Part shown: positions 1 to 10,240 of the stretch, one piece after another
How the letters are laid out: every line of letters begins with the position of its first letter
Position numbering within the stretch: position 1 is the stretch's first letter
Assembly (NCBI RefSeq): GCF_008843165.1
Contig: NZ_CP044427.1
Span: forward strand, 1,922,001-1,986,000
Length of the DNA stretch: 64,000 nt
Source of the DNA: Ornithinimicrobium pratense
Lineage (GTDB): Bacteria; Actinomycetota; Actinomycetes; Actinomycetales; Dermatophilaceae
Reading direction: 5' to 3'
Made by a program: the position numbers and the translations under genes
The notes under the pieces: generated by a model
What the model saw: the letters and a program-made list of their open reading frames with translations, nothing else
Databases searched by the model: none
What the model was told of the DNA's origin: nothing

Positions 1-2019
1 GGCCTTGAGCGCAGCGGCCAGCCCCAGCGGGGTCTGGCCGCCGAGCTGGACGATGACCCCGGCGACGGGGCCGGCCATCCGCTCGGCGTGCACGACCTCG
101 AGCACGTCCTCCAGGGTCAGCGGCTCGAAGTAGAGCCGGCTGGAGGTGTCGTAGTCGGTGGACACGGTCTCGGGGTTGCAGTTGACCATCACCGTGTCGA
201 AGCCGTGCTCGCGCAGGGTGAGCGAGGCGTGCACGCAGGAGTAGTCGAACTCGATGCCCTGCCCGATCCGGTTGGGACCCGAGCCCAGGATGATCACCGC
301 GGGACGCTCCCGGGGGGCGACCTCGGTCTCCTCGTCGTAGGAGGAGTAGTGGTAGGGGGTCAGCGCGACGAACTCCCCTGCGCAGGTGTCCACGGTCTTG
401 TAGACGGGCCGCACCCCGAGGGCGTGGCGCACGCCACGCACCACGTCCTCCCGCAGCCCGGTCAGCTGGGCCAGCTGGGCGTCGGCGAAGCCGTGCCGCT
501 TGGCCAGGCGCAGCAGCTCGGGGGTGAGGCGGCCGCCCTGGGCTGCCCGGGCCGTGGCCCGCACCTGCGCGGCCAGCTGGTTGATGAGCACGATCTGGTC
601 CAGGAACCAGGGGTCGATGCCGGTGGCCTCGTGCGCCTCCTCGACGGTGCACCCGCCGCGCAGCGCCTGCTGCACCAGGACCAGCCGACCATCGGTGGGG
701 GTGCGGGCCTGGTCGAGCAACGCGCGGGCCATCTCGCGCGAGGGGGTCTCGTCCTCGCGCCAGTGGAAGCTGGTGTGGCGGGCCTCGGTGGACCGCAGCG
801 CCTTCTGCAGTGCCTGGGTGAAGTTGCGGCCCAGGGCCATGGCCTCGCCCACGGACTTCATCGTGGTGGTCAGCGTGGGGTCGGCCGCGGGGAACTTCTC
901 GAAGGCGAACCGGGGCACCTTGACGACCACGTAGTCCAGGGTGGGCTCGAAGGCGGCGGAGTAGAACCGCCCGTCTGTGGACGCCACCCCACCGCCGGAC
1001 GTGATGTCGTTGGGCACCTCGTCCAGGGTGTAGCCCAGCGCCATCTTGGCCGCGATCTTGGCGATCGGGTAGCCGGTGGCCTTCGACGCGAGCGCGGAGG
1101 AACGGGAGACACGGGGGTTCATCTCGATGACGATGACCCGGCCGTCCTCGGGGTTGACCGCGAACTGGATGTTGCAGCCACCGGTGTCCACCCCGACCTC
1201 GCGGATCACCGCGATCCCGATGTCGCGCAGCTGCTGGTACTCGCGGTCGGTGAGGGTCATCACCGGGGCGACGGTGATCGAGTCACCCGTGTGCACGCCC
1301 ATCGGGTCAAGGTTCTCGATCGAGCAGACGACGACCACGTTGTCGGCCCGGTCGCGCATGACCTCCAGCTCGTACTCCTTCCAGCCCAGGATCGACTCCT
1401 CCAGAAGCACCTCGGTGGTCGGGCTGTCCTGCAGACCGGCCCCGGCGATCCGGCGCAGGCTCTCCTCGTCGTAGGCGAAGCCGGAGCCCAGTCCGCCCAT
1501 GGTGAAGCTGGGTCGCACGACGACGGGATAGCCGAGGTCATCCGCTGCGGCGAGCACTTCCTCCATGCTGTGGCAGGCCGCCGACCGGGCCACCTCTGCC
1601 CCGCACCGCTCGACCACGCCCTTGAACAGCTGCCTGTCCTCCCCGAGTTGGATCGCCCTGACGTCGGCTCCGATGAGCGGGCAGCCGTACTTCTCCAGGA
1701 CGCCGTTGTCGTGCAGGGCGATGGCGGTGTTGAGCGCGGTCTGTCCGCCCAGCGTCGCCAGCACCGCGTCGGGGCGCTCCTTGGCGATGATCGCCTCGAC
1801 GATCTCAGGGGTGATCGGCTCCACGTAGGTGGCGTCGGCGACCCCCGGGTCGGTCATGATCGTGGCCGGGTTGGAGTTGACCAGGATGACCCGCACGCCC
1901 TCCTCGCGCAGCACGCGGCAGGCCTGCGTGCCCGAGTAGTCGAACTCCGCGGCCTGGCCGATGACGATGGGTCCGGAACCGATGACCAGGACGCTGGTGA
2001 TGTCGTCACGCTTGGGCAT
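1..2019 (-). CDS. carB: Carbamoyl-phosphate synthase large subunit (3' end outside window)
   Basis: Makes carbamoyl phosphate from bicarbonate, ATP and the ammonia delivered by CarA, feeding pyrimidine and arginine synthesis. The first 673 codons are present and the gene runs off the left edge. The protein begins [14 protein letters not shown]. The two homologous synthetase halves are marked by [16 protein letters not shown] near residue 15 and [16 protein letters not shown] near residue 575; the first half carries [20 protein letters not shown] of the ATP-grasp fold. The C-terminal allosteric domain lies outside the window. The ATG at 2019 overlaps the end of carA by 14 bases, so translation is probably coupled. 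It is the last visible gene of the pyr operon. Confidence 0.97.
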   Translation of the reverse strand, partial: MPKRDDITSVLVIGSGPIVIGQAAEFDYSGTQACRVLREEGVRVILVNSNPATIMTDPGVADATYVEPITPEIVEAIIAKERPDAVLATLGGQTALNTAIALHDNGVLEKYGCPLIGADVRAIQLGEDRQLFKGVVERCGAEVARSAACHSMEEVLAAADDLGYPVVVRPSFTMGGLGSGFAYDEESLRRIAGAGLQDSPTTEVLLEESILGWKEYELEVMRDRADNVVVVCSIENLDPMGVHTGDSITVAPVMTLTDREYQQLRDIGIAVIREVGVDTGGCNIQFAVNPEDGRVIVIEMNPRVSRSSALASKATGYPIAKIAAKMALGYTLDEVPNDITSGGGVASTDGRFYSAAFEPTLDYVVVKVPRFAFEKFPAADPTLTTTMKSVGEAMALGRNFTQALQKALRSTEARHTSFHWREDETPSREMARALLDQARTPTDGRLVLVQQALRGGCTVEEAHEATGIDPWFLDQIVLINQLAAQVRATARAAQGGRLTPELLRLAKRHGFADAQLAQLTGLREDVVRGVRHALGVRPVYKTVDTCAGEFVALTPYHYSSYDEETEVAPRERPAVIILGSGPNRIGQGIEFDYSCVHASLTLREHGFDTVMVNCNPETVSTDYDTSSRLYFEPLTLEDVLEVVHAERMAGPVAGVIVQLGGQTPLGLAAALKA

Positions 2020-3229
2020 GCGGGGCCCCCTTGTCGGTGCTGCTGGTGAGGAGGTCGACGAAACGGTCGAAGAGGTACTCGGCGTCGTGCGGACCGGCCG
2101 CCGCCTCGGGGTGGTACTGCACGCTGAACGCGGGCACGTCCCGGCAGGAGAGCCCCTCGACGACGTCGTCGTTGAGGGCGATGTGCGAGCAGAGCACGGG
2201 ACCGAGGTCGGTGTCCGCGGGCCGGTCGGTGGCCAGGCCCTCGGGCCAGGCGACCGCGAAGCCGTGGTTGTGGCTGGTGACCTCGACCTTGCCGGTCTCG
2301 CGGTCCAGCACCGGTTGGTTGATCCCGCGGTGCCCGAAGGGCAGCTTGTAGGTCCCCAGGCCCAGCGCCCGGCCAAGGAGCTGGTTGCCGAAGCAGATGC
2401 CGAAGAAAGGTATGCGGCGCTCCAGCACCTCGCGCAGCAGGCCGACCTCGTGGTCCGCGGTCGCCGGGTCGCCCGGACCGTTGGAGAAGAAGACCCCGTC
2501 CGGCTCCAGGGCCAGCAGCTGGTCGGCGTCGGTGCGGCTGGGCAGCACGTGAACCTCGATGCCGCGTGCAGCCATGAGCGCCGGGGTCCTTCCCTTGATA
2601 CCCATGTCCAGGGCGGCGACCCGGAACCGGGTGGGGATTCCTTCCGGCGGGCAGACGACATAGGGCTCCGGGGTGGAGACCTCTGCGGCCAGGGCCGAGC
2701 CGGCCATCCGCGGTGCCTCTTCGACGGCGCGGAGGAGCTCGCCCTGCGGGGCTGCGGCCTGTGGCCCGGAGAAGATGCCGACTCGCATCGAGCCTCGGTC
2801 GCGCAGGTGGCGGGTCAGGGCGCGGGTGTCGACCCCGCTGATCCCGACCACGCCGGCCTCGCGCAGCGCGCCCTCCAGCTCGCCCTGCGAGCGCCAGTTG
2901 GAGGGGCGCAGGGCGGGGTCGCGCACGACCAGCCCGGCTGCCCAGACCCGCTCGCTCTCCATGTCCTCAGGGTTGACGCCGGTGTTGCCGATGTGCGGCG
3001 CCGTCATCACGACGACCTGCCGGTGGTAGGAGGGGTCGGTGAGGGTCTCCTGGTAGCCGGTCATCCCGGTGCAGAAGACGGCCTCGCCGACCGTGCTCCC
3101 CTGCGCGCCGTAGGCCTCGCCGCGGAAGGTGCGCCCGTCCTCGAGGACGAGCACGGCGGGCTGCGGGTACGCGGTGTCGTGCGCGGACGGCAGGGAGCCG
3201 CCTTGCTCGTGTCCTCGCGCGGTCGTCAC
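2006..3229 (-). CDS. carA: Carbamoyl-phosphate synthase small (glutaminase) subunit
   Basis: Class I glutamine amidotransferase subunit that hydrolyses glutamine and passes ammonia to CarB; 407 aa. The N-terminal half has the CarA-specific domain ([18 protein letters not shown]). The C-terminal half has SNGPGDP, the nucleophile elbow [11 protein letters not shown] and the HPEA histidine of the GATase triad. I chose the GTG at 3229 because it overlaps the pyrC stop as GTGA and has a purine-rich GGGGGGAG just upstream. A longer in-frame extension into pyrC exists but does not look like CarA. Confidence 0.95.
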   Translation of the reverse strand: MTTARGHEQGGSLPSAHDTAYPQPAVLVLEDGRTFRGEAYGAQGSTVGEAVFCTGMTGYQETLTDPSYHRQVVVMTAPHIGNTGVNPEDMESERVWAAGLVVRDPALRPSNWRSQGELEGALREAGVVGISGVDTRALTRHLRDRGSMRVGIFSGPQAAAPQGELLRAVEEAPRMAGSALAAEVSTPEPYVVCPPEGIPTRFRVAALDMGIKGRTPALMAARGIEVHVLPSRTDADQLLALEPDGVFFSNGPGDPATADHEVGLLREVLERRIPFFGICFGNQLLGRALGLGTYKLPFGHRGINQPVLDRETGKVEVTSHNHGFAVAWPEGLATDRPADTDLGPVLCSHIALNDDVVEGLSCRDVPAFSVQYHPEAAAGPHDAEYLFDRFVDLLTSSTDKGAPHAQA

Positions 3230-4560
3230 TGCTCCCCCCACACGAGGCCCTCGCGGGCCGTCACCCGGCCGCGCAGCATCGTCAGGTGGACCGCGCCGGT
3301 CAGCTCCCGGCCGTGCCACGGGTTGTTGCGGGACAGCGAACGTGACCTGGCCCGGTCCACGGTGACCCGGCGGTCCGGGTCGACGAGGGTGAGGTTGGCC
3401 GGGGCGCCGGCGCGGATCCCCTGGCCCTGGTCGGTCAGCCGGGCGATCCGGGCGGGGGTGGTGGACATCGCGCGCGCCACGTCGGTCCACGACATCCGCC
3501 CCTCCTGCACCATCAGCGTGGAGACGACCGGCAGGGCGGTCTCCAGGCCGAGCATGCCGAAGGCGGCGTCGACGAAGGCGTGCTCCTTGTCCTGCCGGGC
3601 GTGCGGGGCGTGGTCGGTGGCGACGGCGTCGATGGTGCCGTCGGCCAGCGCCTCCCGCAGGGCCTGGGCGTCCTCGGCAGGTCGCAGCGGCGGGTTGACC
3701 TTGAACGTCGGGTCGTAGCCGGTGAGCAGGTCCTGGGTGAGCATGAGGTGGTGGGGGGTGACCTCGGCGGTGACGTCGATACCCTGCGCCTTGGCCCAGC
3801 GCAGGACCTCCACGGACCCCGCCGTGGAGACGTGGGCGACGTGCACCCGGGAGCCGGTGTGCTTGGCGAGCATGACGTCACGGGCCACGATCGTCTCCTC
3901 GGCGACCGCGGGCCAGCCGGCCAGACCCAGGCGGCCGGACAGCTCACCCTCGTGGCAGCAGGCCACGCCGTCGGCCAGCCGCGGGTCCTGGGAGTGCTGG
4001 GAGATGACGCCGTCGAAGACGCGGACGTACTCCAGCGCCCGGCGCATGAGGCGCGGGTCGTCCACGCAGCGCCCGTCGTCGGAGAAGACCCGGACCCGGG
4101 CTCGGGACCGGGCCATCAGCCCCAGCTCGGCTAGCTCCTCGCCGGCCAGGCCCTTGGTCACGGCCCCGACGGGGTGGACGTCGACGTAGCCGGCGCGGCG
4201 TCCCAGGTCCCACACGGTCTCGGCGACCTCGGCGGTGTCGGTGACCGGCGTGGTGTTGGCCATGGCCAGCACGGCGGTGAAACCCCCGAGGGCGGCGGCC
4301 TGCGAGCCGCTCTCCACGGTCTCGGCGTCCTCCCGTCCGGGCTCGCGCAGATGGGTGTGCAGGTCGACGAGACCCGGCAGCACGACCATGCCGGCGGCGT
4401 CCAGCCGTTGCGCGCCCTGCGGCGCCTCGTCAGCGGCGTCCGGGCCGACGGCCGCGATCGTGCTGTCGACGACGAGGACGTCCTGGACGCCCTGGCCGAG
4501 CACGTCGCCACCCCGGATGAGCAGCGGCGGGCTGGTGGGCTGGTGGGCGGTCGGGGTCAC
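3226..4560 (-). CDS. pyrC: Dihydroorotase
   Basis: Zinc amidohydrolase that cyclises N-carbamoyl-aspartate to dihydroorotate, third step of UMP synthesis; 444 aa, normal for the type I (longer) dihydroorotases. Metal-binding HxH is in [10 protein letters not shown] (H68, H70), and the late ATDHAPHA motif carries the metal or substrate aspartate. A typical amidohydrolase C-terminal strand with [14 protein letters not shown] follows. The GTG start at 4560 overlaps the pyrB stop as GTGA. Co-transcribed with pyrB and carA. Confidence 0.95.
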   Translation of the reverse strand: MTPTAHQPTSPPLLIRGGDVLGQGVQDVLVVDSTIAAVGPDAADEAPQGAQRLDAAGMVVLPGLVDLHTHLREPGREDAETVESGSQAAALGGFTAVLAMANTTPVTDTAEVAETVWDLGRRAGYVDVHPVGAVTKGLAGEELAELGLMARSRARVRVFSDDGRCVDDPRLMRRALEYVRVFDGVISQHSQDPRLADGVACCHEGELSGRLGLAGWPAVAEETIVARDVMLAKHTGSRVHVAHVSTAGSVEVLRWAKAQGIDVTAEVTPHHLMLTQDLLTGYDPTFKVNPPLRPAEDAQALREALADGTIDAVATDHAPHARQDKEHAFVDAAFGMLGLETALPVVSTLMVQEGRMSWTDVARAMSTTPARIARLTDQGQGIRAGAPANLTLVDPDRRVTVDRARSRSLSRNNPWHGRELTGAVHLTMLRGRVTAREGLVWGEQ

Positions 4561-5489
4561 TGGGCGCTCCCTTCCCCGGCGAGCAGGTGGTAGAGGATCG
4601 ACATCCGGACGGCCACCCCGGCGCTGACCTGGTCCAGGACCAAGGATCGGGCCGCGTCGGCGGCTTCGGCGGAGATCTCCAGGCCGCGGTTCATCGGCCC
4701 GGGGTGGGCGATGACGGCGTGGTCCTGGAGCAGGGCCAGGCGGCGGGCGGTGAGCCCGTAGGTGACGGCATACTCCTTGGCCGTCGGGAAGTAGCCACCG
4801 CTCATCCGCTCGCGCTGGACACGCAGCATCATCACGGCGTCCACGGTGGGCAGGACGGCGTCGAGGTCGTAGGACACGGTGAAGCCGTCGGTGCTGGCCC
4901 AGCCCGCGATCCCGGCGGGCATGAGCGTGGGCGGCGCGACGAGGGTGACTTCGGCCCCGAGCTTGCGCAGACACAGCAGGTTGGAGCGCAGCACCCGGGA
5001 GTGGGTGAGGTCCCCGACGATCGCGACGTGCCGGCCGTCCAGATCACCCAGGCTGCGGCGCAGGGTGTAGGCGTCGAGCAACGCCTGGCTGGGGTGCTCG
5101 TGGGTGCCGTCACCGGCGTTGACGATCGAGCAGTCGACCCAGTCGGCGATCTGCCGCGGCGCGCCGCTGGCGGGATGGCGGATCACCATCATGTCCACGC
5201 CCATGGCGTCGATGGTGAGCACCGTGTCACGCAGCGACTCGCCCTTGGAGACCGAGGTGCCCTTGCCGGTGAGGTTGATGGTGTCGGCGCTCATCCACTT
5301 GCCGGCGATCTCGAAGGAGGCGCGGGTGCGGGTGGAGTCTTCGAAGAAGAAGTTGATGATCGTGCGCCCCCGCAGCGTGGGCAGCTTCTTGACGTCCCGG
5401 CCCTGCACCTCGTGCATGGAGATCGCTGTGTCGAGGATCGCCAGGATCTCCTCGCGGTCAAGGTCGGCGATGGAGAGCAGGTGCTTCAC
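4557..5489 (-). CDS. pyrB: Aspartate carbamoyltransferase catalytic chain
   Basis: Condenses carbamoyl phosphate with aspartate; 310 aa. Carbamoyl-phosphate-binding [12 protein letters not shown] (around 49-60), [18 protein letters not shown] in the middle and [10 protein letters not shown] near the end are all present. No pyrI regulatory chain is nearby, as expected in Actinobacteria. I take the GTG at 5489: it overlaps the pyrR stop as GTGA and lies about 10 bases after AAGGGG. An upstream in-frame GTG at 5498 is too close to that ribosome binding site. Confidence 0.94.
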   Translation of the reverse strand: MKHLLSIADLDREEILAILDTAISMHEVQGRDVKKLPTLRGRTIINFFFEDSTRTRASFEIAGKWMSADTINLTGKGTSVSKGESLRDTVLTIDAMGVDMMVIRHPASGAPRQIADWVDCSIVNAGDGTHEHPSQALLDAYTLRRSLGDLDGRHVAIVGDLTHSRVLRSNLLCLRKLGAEVTLVAPPTLMPAGIAGWASTDGFTVSYDLDAVLPTVDAVMMLRVQRERMSGGYFPTAKEYAVTYGLTARRLALLQDHAVIAHPGPMNRGLEISAEAADAARSLVLDQVSAGVAVRMSILYHLLAGEGSAQ

Positions 5490-6037
5490 TGGATCCACAC
5501 CCCTTCGACGCCGTCGAGGTCGCCCAGCCGGACCAGCACTCGCTCGGTGCGGGAGGTCGGCAGGTTCTTGCCCACGTGGTCGGCGCGGATCGGCAGGTCA
5601 CGGTGCCCTCGGTCGACCAGCACGGCCAGTCGGACCGCACGCGGACGCCCCAGGTCGGTCAGCGCGTCCAGGGCGGCGCGGATGGTGCGGCCGGAGTAGA
5701 GGACGTCATCGACGAGGACCACGACCTTGTCGTCGATCCCCTCCACGGGCAGCTCCATGCGCTCCACCGGCCGCGTGGGCTGGCTGCGCAGGTCGTCGCG
5801 GTACATGGTGATGTCCAGCGAGCCGGTCGGCACGTCCGCGCCCTCGACCTCCTGGATGACCTCGGCGAGCCTCCGGGCCAGGGGCACACCGCGGGTCGGG
5901 ATCCCCAGCAGCACCAGACCTTCAGGCCCCTTGTTCGCCTCGAGGATCTCGTGGGCGATCCGCTTGAGCCCCCGTCGGATGTCATCGCTGGCGAGGACCT
6001 CACGTCCTCCGGGTGGGCTGTTCTGGGCATCACTCAT
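5486..6037 (-). CDS. pyrR: Pyrimidine operon regulator / uracil phosphoribosyltransferase
   Basis: PyrR binds UMP or UTP and the 5' leader of pyr mRNA to shut down the operon, and has uracil phosphoribosyltransferase activity; 183 aa. The PRPP-binding loop [13 protein letters not shown] sits at about 106-118, and the conserved [11 protein letters not shown] at 73-83. The ATG at 6037 follows a strong AAGGAG. First gene of pyrR-pyrB-pyrC-carA-carB. A PyrR-recognition loop lies immediately before its ribosome binding site, so translational autoregulation is likely. Confidence 0.96.
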   Translation of the reverse strand: MSDAQNSPPGGREVLASDDIRRGLKRIAHEILEANKGPEGLVLLGIPTRGVPLARRLAEVIQEVEGADVPTGSLDITMYRDDLRSQPTRPVERMELPVEGIDDKVVVLVDDVLYSGRTIRAALDALTDLGRPRAVRLAVLVDRGHRDLPIRADHVGKNLPTSRTERVLVRLGDLDGVEGVWIQ

Positions 6038-6053
6038 GCCCGGCTCCTTCCCC

Positions 6054-6065
6054 GCCTCACAGGAC
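6054..6065 (-). promoter_or_regulatory. PyrR-binding RNA loop in the pyr operon leader
   Basis: The leader strand reads GUCCUGUGAGGC, which fits the PyrR recognition consensus RUCCNGNGAGGY at every position. Flanking bases can form a short stem (CCGUC with GGCGG) around the loop, ending just before the AAGGAG of pyrR. A possible -10 (TATAGGGT, 6102-6095) would give a leader of only about 50 bases, with no terminator. PyrR therefore probably blocks ribosome access rather than causing attenuation, as known for mycobacterial PyrR. The motif is seen; the mechanism is inferred. Confidence 0.75.
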
Positions 6066-6118
6066 GGTGGTTAAAGGACGTACGGTCGGGGACCACCCTA
6101 TACCGCTCCCCTCCCCAC

Positions 6119-6164
6119 CTCCGACCGGGGACACGGTCTGCCCTCCACCGGCGACACATCATCC
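6119..6164. repeat. Degenerate copy of the dispersed 23-base repeat
   Basis: Two imperfect units (CCGACCGGGGACACGG, then CCACCGGCGACAC) match the reverse complement of the repeats at 7339, 10241 and 58336. It lies in the 204-base divergent gap between pyrR and the plus-strand gene at 6242, upstream of the presumed pyr promoter. The rest of the gap shows no gene. Confidence 0.6.
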
Positions 6165-6241
6165 CAGAAGCTGCCGCGCTGACGTCGTCCGTCCCCAGCT
6201 GTGGACAACCATGTCGCGCTTGTCCGACCTCGGCGCACTCT

Positions 6242-7327
6242 GTGAGCGTGATCGTCATCCCGCCCAGCCCGTTCAGCTACGCGCAGGCCCTTGCCCGGGG
6301 AATGAGCCGCCGGGAGATCGAGTGGCTCCTGGAGGCTGGGGAGATCGTCCGCCTACGTCAGGGCTGGTATGCCCACCCAACCCTCGACGACAGCCGCACC
6401 GGCTGGGAGGCGCGCACCGACCAGCATCTTGACCGGCTGCGCAACGCTCTCGCATCGCGACCCGGACATGCAGCTAGTCACACCACGGCGGCCCTGCTGC
6501 ACGGCCTGGCTGTCACCGTCGCCACCGGGACCCCTGTGCACCTGACCACGATCGACCGGGTGCCCAGCTCACGTCGCTACCCGGGCCTGCGCATACACCG
6601 AAGTGAAACCGTGGCGAATGACACCGAGCTGGTGGAAGGCATGCGGAGCACAGGGCTCGTGCGCACCATCGCAGACGTGCTGCGGACACGGACGCTCCCG
6701 CACGGCGTGGCCATGCTGGACGATGTGCTACGTCGGGGCTTGGCCAGTGTGAGCGAGGTGAGACAGGTCATCGACGCGCAGGCTCGCTGGGGCGGGCGTC
6801 CCAAGGCGGTGGCAGCCACCCACCTCGCCGACCCTGGGCGTGAAACCTGGGGTGAGTCGTTCTCGTTCGTTCACCTGCACCTTCAAGGGCAACCCCTGCC
6901 CTTGCCGCAGGTCGCCGTCTACGACGCAGGGAAGAAGTTCCTAGCGCGCGTCGACGGCCTGTGGCCGGAGCGAGGGGTGGTGGGTGAGTGCGACGGCGAG
7001 ATGAAGTACTTCCTTGACGACCTCGATGTGGACGCGACGCCGGAGGAGACGGTGCTACGCCACCTGGCCGCTGAAGAAGTGCGCCAGGCAAGGATCGAGG
7101 CCACCGGGCTTGGCGTGGTCCGGTGGTCCCCCGCGCAGGTCCGGGACGATCCGGACGGGGTGGCACGACGCGTCAACCGGGCGGCGGGGCAAGTCCGCCC
7201 AGACGAGTTCACGGGGTGGGTCCGCTGGGACGGTGAATTGCGCAAGTTGCCGTTCACCGTGGATAGACCGGCCATCGACCCGGAAACGCTGCGATACCGG
7301 CGACGGCGACGTCCCGCGCACTACTGA
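6242..7327 (+). CDS. AbiEi-like antitoxin-domain protein with DUF559/PD-(D/E)XK-like C-terminus
   Basis: 361 aa, no partner gene. The N-terminus (residues about 8-45, ARGMSRREIEWLLEAGEIVRLRQG) resembles the winged-helix domain of AbiEi type IV antitoxins. The middle (SHTTAALLHGL, LVRTIADVLR) is typical of this actinobacterial family. Around 235-258, RVDGLWPERGVVGECDGEMKY keeps the D...ExD...K pattern of DUF559/Vsr-type nuclease folds. No AbiEii toxin is adjacent, so a toxin-antitoxin role is not supported; the biological function is unknown. Start uncertain: GTG 6242 or GTG 6248, neither with a clear ribosome binding site. Transcribed alone against the flanking operons. Confidence 0.8.
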   Translation: MSVIVIPPSPFSYAQALARGMSRREIEWLLEAGEIVRLRQGWYAHPTLDDSRTGWEARTDQHLDRLRNALASRPGHAASHTTAALLHGLAVTVATGTPVHLTTIDRVPSSRRYPGLRIHRSETVANDTELVEGMRSTGLVRTIADVLRTRTLPHGVAMLDDVLRRGLASVSEVRQVIDAQARWGGRPKAVAATHLADPGRETWGESFSFVHLHLQGQPLPLPQVAVYDAGKKFLARVDGLWPERGVVGECDGEMKYFLDDLDVDATPEETVLRHLAAEEVRQARIEATGLGVVRWSPAQVRDDPDGVARRVNRAAGQVRPDEFTGWVRWDGELRKLPFTVDRPAIDPETLRYRRRRRPAHY

Positions 7328-7338
7328 TTCGAGCAGAA

Positions 7339-7453
7339 CGTGTCGCCGGTCGCGAGCAGAGCGTGTCGCCGGTCGCGAGCAGAGCGTGTTGCCGGTCGCG
7401 AGCAGAGCGTGTTGCCGGTCGCGAGCAGAGCGTGTCGCCGGTCGCGGGATGGG
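7339..7453. repeat. Array of five contiguous 23-base tandem repeats
   Basis: Five head-to-tail units beginning at 7339, 7362, 7385, 7408 and 7431, each with core GTGTCGCCGGTCGCGAGC. Units 3 and 4 have T for C at one position and the last is degenerate. A partial unit precedes the array. It fills the gap between the stops of two convergent genes (7327 and 7466). Each unit can pair TCGC with GCGA around CGGTC. There are no spacers, so it is not a CRISPR. A bidirectional terminator role is possible but unproven. Confidence 0.85.
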
Positions 7454-7465
7454 ACGAGGGCGGGG

Positions 7466-7879
7466 TCAGAGCAAGGTGGTCTTGACCTCGGAGACGCGGG
7501 CGAGCAGACCGTTGACGAAGCCCGGGGAGTCGTCGGTCGACATCGTCCCCACCAGGTCCACGGCCTCGGAGACGGCAACCATGTCTGGCACCTCGTCGTT
7601 CCAGACGATCTCCCAGACCCCGATGCGCAGGGCCGCCCGGTCGACGGCGGCCATCCGCTCCAGCGTCCACCCCTGCGACCAGGTGGTGAGGATCTCCTCG
7701 ATCTCCCGCCAGTGCTCCAGCACGCCTCGCACGACCTGCACTGCATACTCGGGCAGCGGGTGCTGAGTGGTCGGGGCGGCGATCCGCTGCTCAAGCAGGT
7801 CCCCCGCGTTCATCCCGCGCTGCTCGGCCTCGAAGAGCAGCTCCAAGGCACGTTTGCGCGCGCGCCGGCGTGCCGCCAC
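7466..7879 (-). CDS. nusB: Transcription antitermination factor NusB
   Basis: All-helical RNA-binding protein that joins NusE (S10) on boxA RNA to prevent premature termination, mainly in rrn operons; 137 aa, standard length. Starts MAARRRARKRALELLFEAEQ, the arginine-rich helix typical of the family, and contains AAVDRAALRIGVWEI and VNGLLARV. The GTG at 7879 lies one base after the efp stop (TGA-C-GTG), so it is coupled to efp. efp-nusB is a widespread actinobacterial pair. Confidence 0.95.
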   Translation of the reverse strand: MAARRRARKRALELLFEAEQRGMNAGDLLEQRIAAPTTQHPLPEYAVQVVRGVLEHWREIEEILTTWSQGWTLERMAAVDRAALRIGVWEIVWNDEVPDMVAVSEAVDLVGTMSTDDSPGFVNGLLARVSEVKTTLL

Positions 7880-7880
7880 G

Positions 7881-8441
7881 TCAGTTCACGCGGCCGAGGT
7901 AGGACCCATCACGGGTGTCCACCTTGACCCGGGTGCCGGACTCCAGGAACAGCGGCACCTGGATCTCCGCACCGGTCTCCACGGTCGCGGGCTTGGTCCC
8001 GCCGGTGGAGCGGTCGCCCTGCAGGCCTGGGTCGGTGTGAGTGATCTCCAGCTCGACCGACGGCGGCAGCTCGACGTACAGCACCTGCCCCTCGTGCTGG
8101 GCGATCATCGCCCGGCCGTTCTCCAGCATCCACTTCGCGGCGTCGCCCATCGCCTCAGGGCTGACCGGCACCTGCTCGTAGGTCTTCTCGTCCATGAAGA
8201 TGTAGTCGGTGCCGTCGTGGTAGAGGTACTGATAGTCAGAGCGGTCGACAGTCGCGGTCTCCACCTTGGTGCCGGCGTTGAAGGTCTTGTCGATGATCTT
8301 GTTGCTGATGACGTTCTTCAGCTTCGTGCGCACGAACGCCGGGCCCTTGCCGGGCTTGACGTGCTGGAACTCCAGCACCTGCCACAGGCCGTTGTCCATG
8401 GCCAGGACCATGCCGTTCTTCAGGTCGTTCGTGGTCGCCAC
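7881..8441 (-). CDS. efp: Translation elongation factor P
   Basis: Relieves ribosome stalling at polyproline stretches; 186 aa. N-terminal KOW-like domain with [16 protein letters not shown]32 at the tip of the loop that enters the peptidyl-transferase centre, then two OB domains ([30 protein letters not shown]). The GTG at 8441 has GGAAG upstream and matches the family N-terminus ([10 protein letters not shown]). A TAGACT at 8526-8521 on the minus strand is a plausible -10 with a leader of about 70 bases. Confidence 0.96.
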   Translation of the reverse strand: MATTNDLKNGMVLAMDNGLWQVLEFQHVKPGKGPAFVRTKLKNVISNKIIDKTFNAGTKVETATVDRSDYQYLYHDGTDYIFMDEKTYEQVPVSPEAMGDAAKWMLENGRAMIAQHEGQVLYVELPPSVELEITHTDPGLQGDRSTGGTKPATVETGAEIQVPLFLESGTRVKVDTRDGSYLGRVN

Positions 8442-8577
8442 AGGCTGCTTCCTTCGGTATGCGGTGTCAGACGGTCGGGCGGGCGGGCCGCGGCGGTCGC
8501 AGCGGTTCCAAACCCGGTCAAGTCTACCGGGCCGTTCCACTAGTCCCTGGCGCACCGTCTACGGCACAGTTGGCCCC

Positions 8578-10233
8578 ATGAGGTGGACGAAGGCCCTGGC
8601 GCTGCCGGCAGCGGGTCTGGCCGCGCTCGCGGTGCGCGACCTGACGCAGAAGAAGCACGCCATCCGACACAACTTCCCCATCGTCGGGCACGCCCGCTAC
8701 CTGTTGGAGGAGGTGGGCCCCGAGCTGCGGCAGTACATCGTCACCGACAACAACTCGGAGCGACCCTTCAGCCGCGACCAGCGGCGCTGGATCTACGCCT
8801 CGGCGAAGCGGGAGAATCCCTACTTCGGCTTCGGCACCGACAACGACCTGGAGCGGGACGAGGGGTATGCCGTCATCCGGCACCGCACCTTCGCGCCGGT
8901 GCAACCGGCCGTGCACCCGCACGCCGGCGAGGAGACGCCGATGCCCTGCGCCAAAGTGCTCGGGCAGGCGCGTGGTCGAGCGGGTGCGTTCCGACCCGGG
9001 TCGGTCATCAACGTCTCGGCGATGAGCTACGGCGCGCTCTCGGGTCGGGCCGTGGAGTCGCTCAACCGCGGCTGCGCCGCGGCCGGGGCTCTGCACAACA
9101 CGGGCGAGGGCGGGATCTCGGCCCACCACCAGCACGGTGCCGACCTCATCTTCCAGATCGGCACCGCCTACTTCGGCTGCCGGGACGAGCGGGGCCGTTT
9201 CGACCTGCAGCGGCTGAAGGACCTGGTCGCCGCCAACCCGGTCCGGGCGTTGGAGGTCAAACTCTCCCAGGGCGCCAAACCGGGACTTGGTGGGCTGCTC
9301 CCCCAGGCCAAGATCACCGAGGAGATCGCTCAGATCCGCGGCATACCCCTGGGCCAGGACTGCCACTCCCCTAGCCGGCACGCCGAGTTCTCCGATGTCG
9401 ACAGCATGCTGGACTTCGTCGAGCTGCTCGCGACGGAGACCGGGCTACCGGTGGGGATCAAGTCGGCCGTCGGCCTGGTCGACATATGGGACGAGCTGGC
9501 CGAGCTGATGGCCCGCTGCGACCGGGGCGTGGACTACATCGCGATCGACGGTGGGGAGGGCGGCACCGGGGCGGCACCGCTGGCCTTCGCCGACTCGGTC
9601 TCACTGCCTTTCCGGATCGCCTTCCCGGAGGTCTACTCCCGGTTCGCCCGCGCCGGGATCGCGGACCGGGTGGTATGGCTCGGTGGCGGCAAGCTCGGGC
9701 TGCCGGACAATGCCGCCGTCGCCTTCGCGCTGGGGGTCGACATGGTCTACGTGGCCCGCGAGGCGATGATGTCGATCGGCTGCATCCAGGCCCAGCGCTG
9801 CCACAACGACCTGTGCCCGACCGGGGTCGCGACGCAGAACCCGTGGCTGGTCCGGGGCCTGGACCCCGACGACAAGAGCCCCCGTGCCGCCAACTACCTC
9901 GTCTCCTGGCGGCGGGAGATGCTCAAGCTGGCGGAGGCGTGCGGCGTCGAGCACCCCGGTCTGATTTCGGGGGACATGGTCGACATCCTGCTCGGGACCC
10001 GGCAGGCGACCCCGTTGTGGCGGGCGGCTGGCTATGACGAACCGTCCTGGGGCTTGCCCTCTCCCCAGCAGCGGCAGGAGATCAGGGACCTCATGGCGGG
10101 CGCCCCCCAGGGTGGCTCGGTGCCACCGTCGGTGACCGCCACCGGGGACGCCGTAGCGCACCCCACTGCCAGCACCCCGGAGCGGCTTGGGCAGCGGGCG
10201 TCGGACGTCATCCAGGATTCGAACACCGAGTGA
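8578..10233 (+). CDS. FMN-binding glutamate synthase family protein
   Basis: 551 aa. Matches the central FMN/synthase domain of GltB as a stand-alone protein: INVSAMSYGALSG, NTGEGGIS, VKLSQGAKPG, DCHSPSRHAEF, IAIDGGEGGTGAAPL and C402, C408, C413 in CIQAQRCHNDLCPTG, the GltB-type iron-sulfur ligands. It lacks the N-terminal glutaminase and C-terminal GXGXG domains, so it is not a complete glutamate synthase; the substrate is unknown. A hydrophobic N-terminus (LALPAAGLAALAV) suggests membrane association. It is a single plus-strand gene between aroB and efp. No ribosome binding site precedes the ATG. Confidence 0.88.
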   Translation: MRWTKALALPAAGLAALAVRDLTQKKHAIRHNFPIVGHARYLLEEVGPELRQYIVTDNNSERPFSRDQRRWIYASAKRENPYFGFGTDNDLERDEGYAVIRHRTFAPVQPAVHPHAGEETPMPCAKVLGQARGRAGAFRPGSVINVSAMSYGALSGRAVESLNRGCAAAGALHNTGEGGISAHHQHGADLIFQIGTAYFGCRDERGRFDLQRLKDLVAANPVRALEVKLSQGAKPGLGGLLPQAKITEEIAQIRGIPLGQDCHSPSRHAEFSDVDSMLDFVELLATETGLPVGIKSAVGLVDIWDELAELMARCDRGVDYIAIDGGEGGTGAAPLAFADSVSLPFRIAFPEVYSRFARAGIADRVVWLGGGKLGLPDNAAVAFALGVDMVYVAREAMMSIGCIQAQRCHNDLCPTGVATQNPWLVRGLDPDDKSPRAANYLVSWRREMLKLAEACGVEHPGLISGDMVDILLGTRQATPLWRAAGYDEPSWGLPSPQQRQEIRDLMAGAPQGGSVPPSVTATGDAVAHPTASTPERLGQRASDVIQDSNTE

Positions 10234-10240
10234 GCCGAAC

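Noticed and set aside
7339..7453. CRISPR array
   Set aside because: The 23-base units are contiguous with no unique spacers, and no cas genes are in the window.
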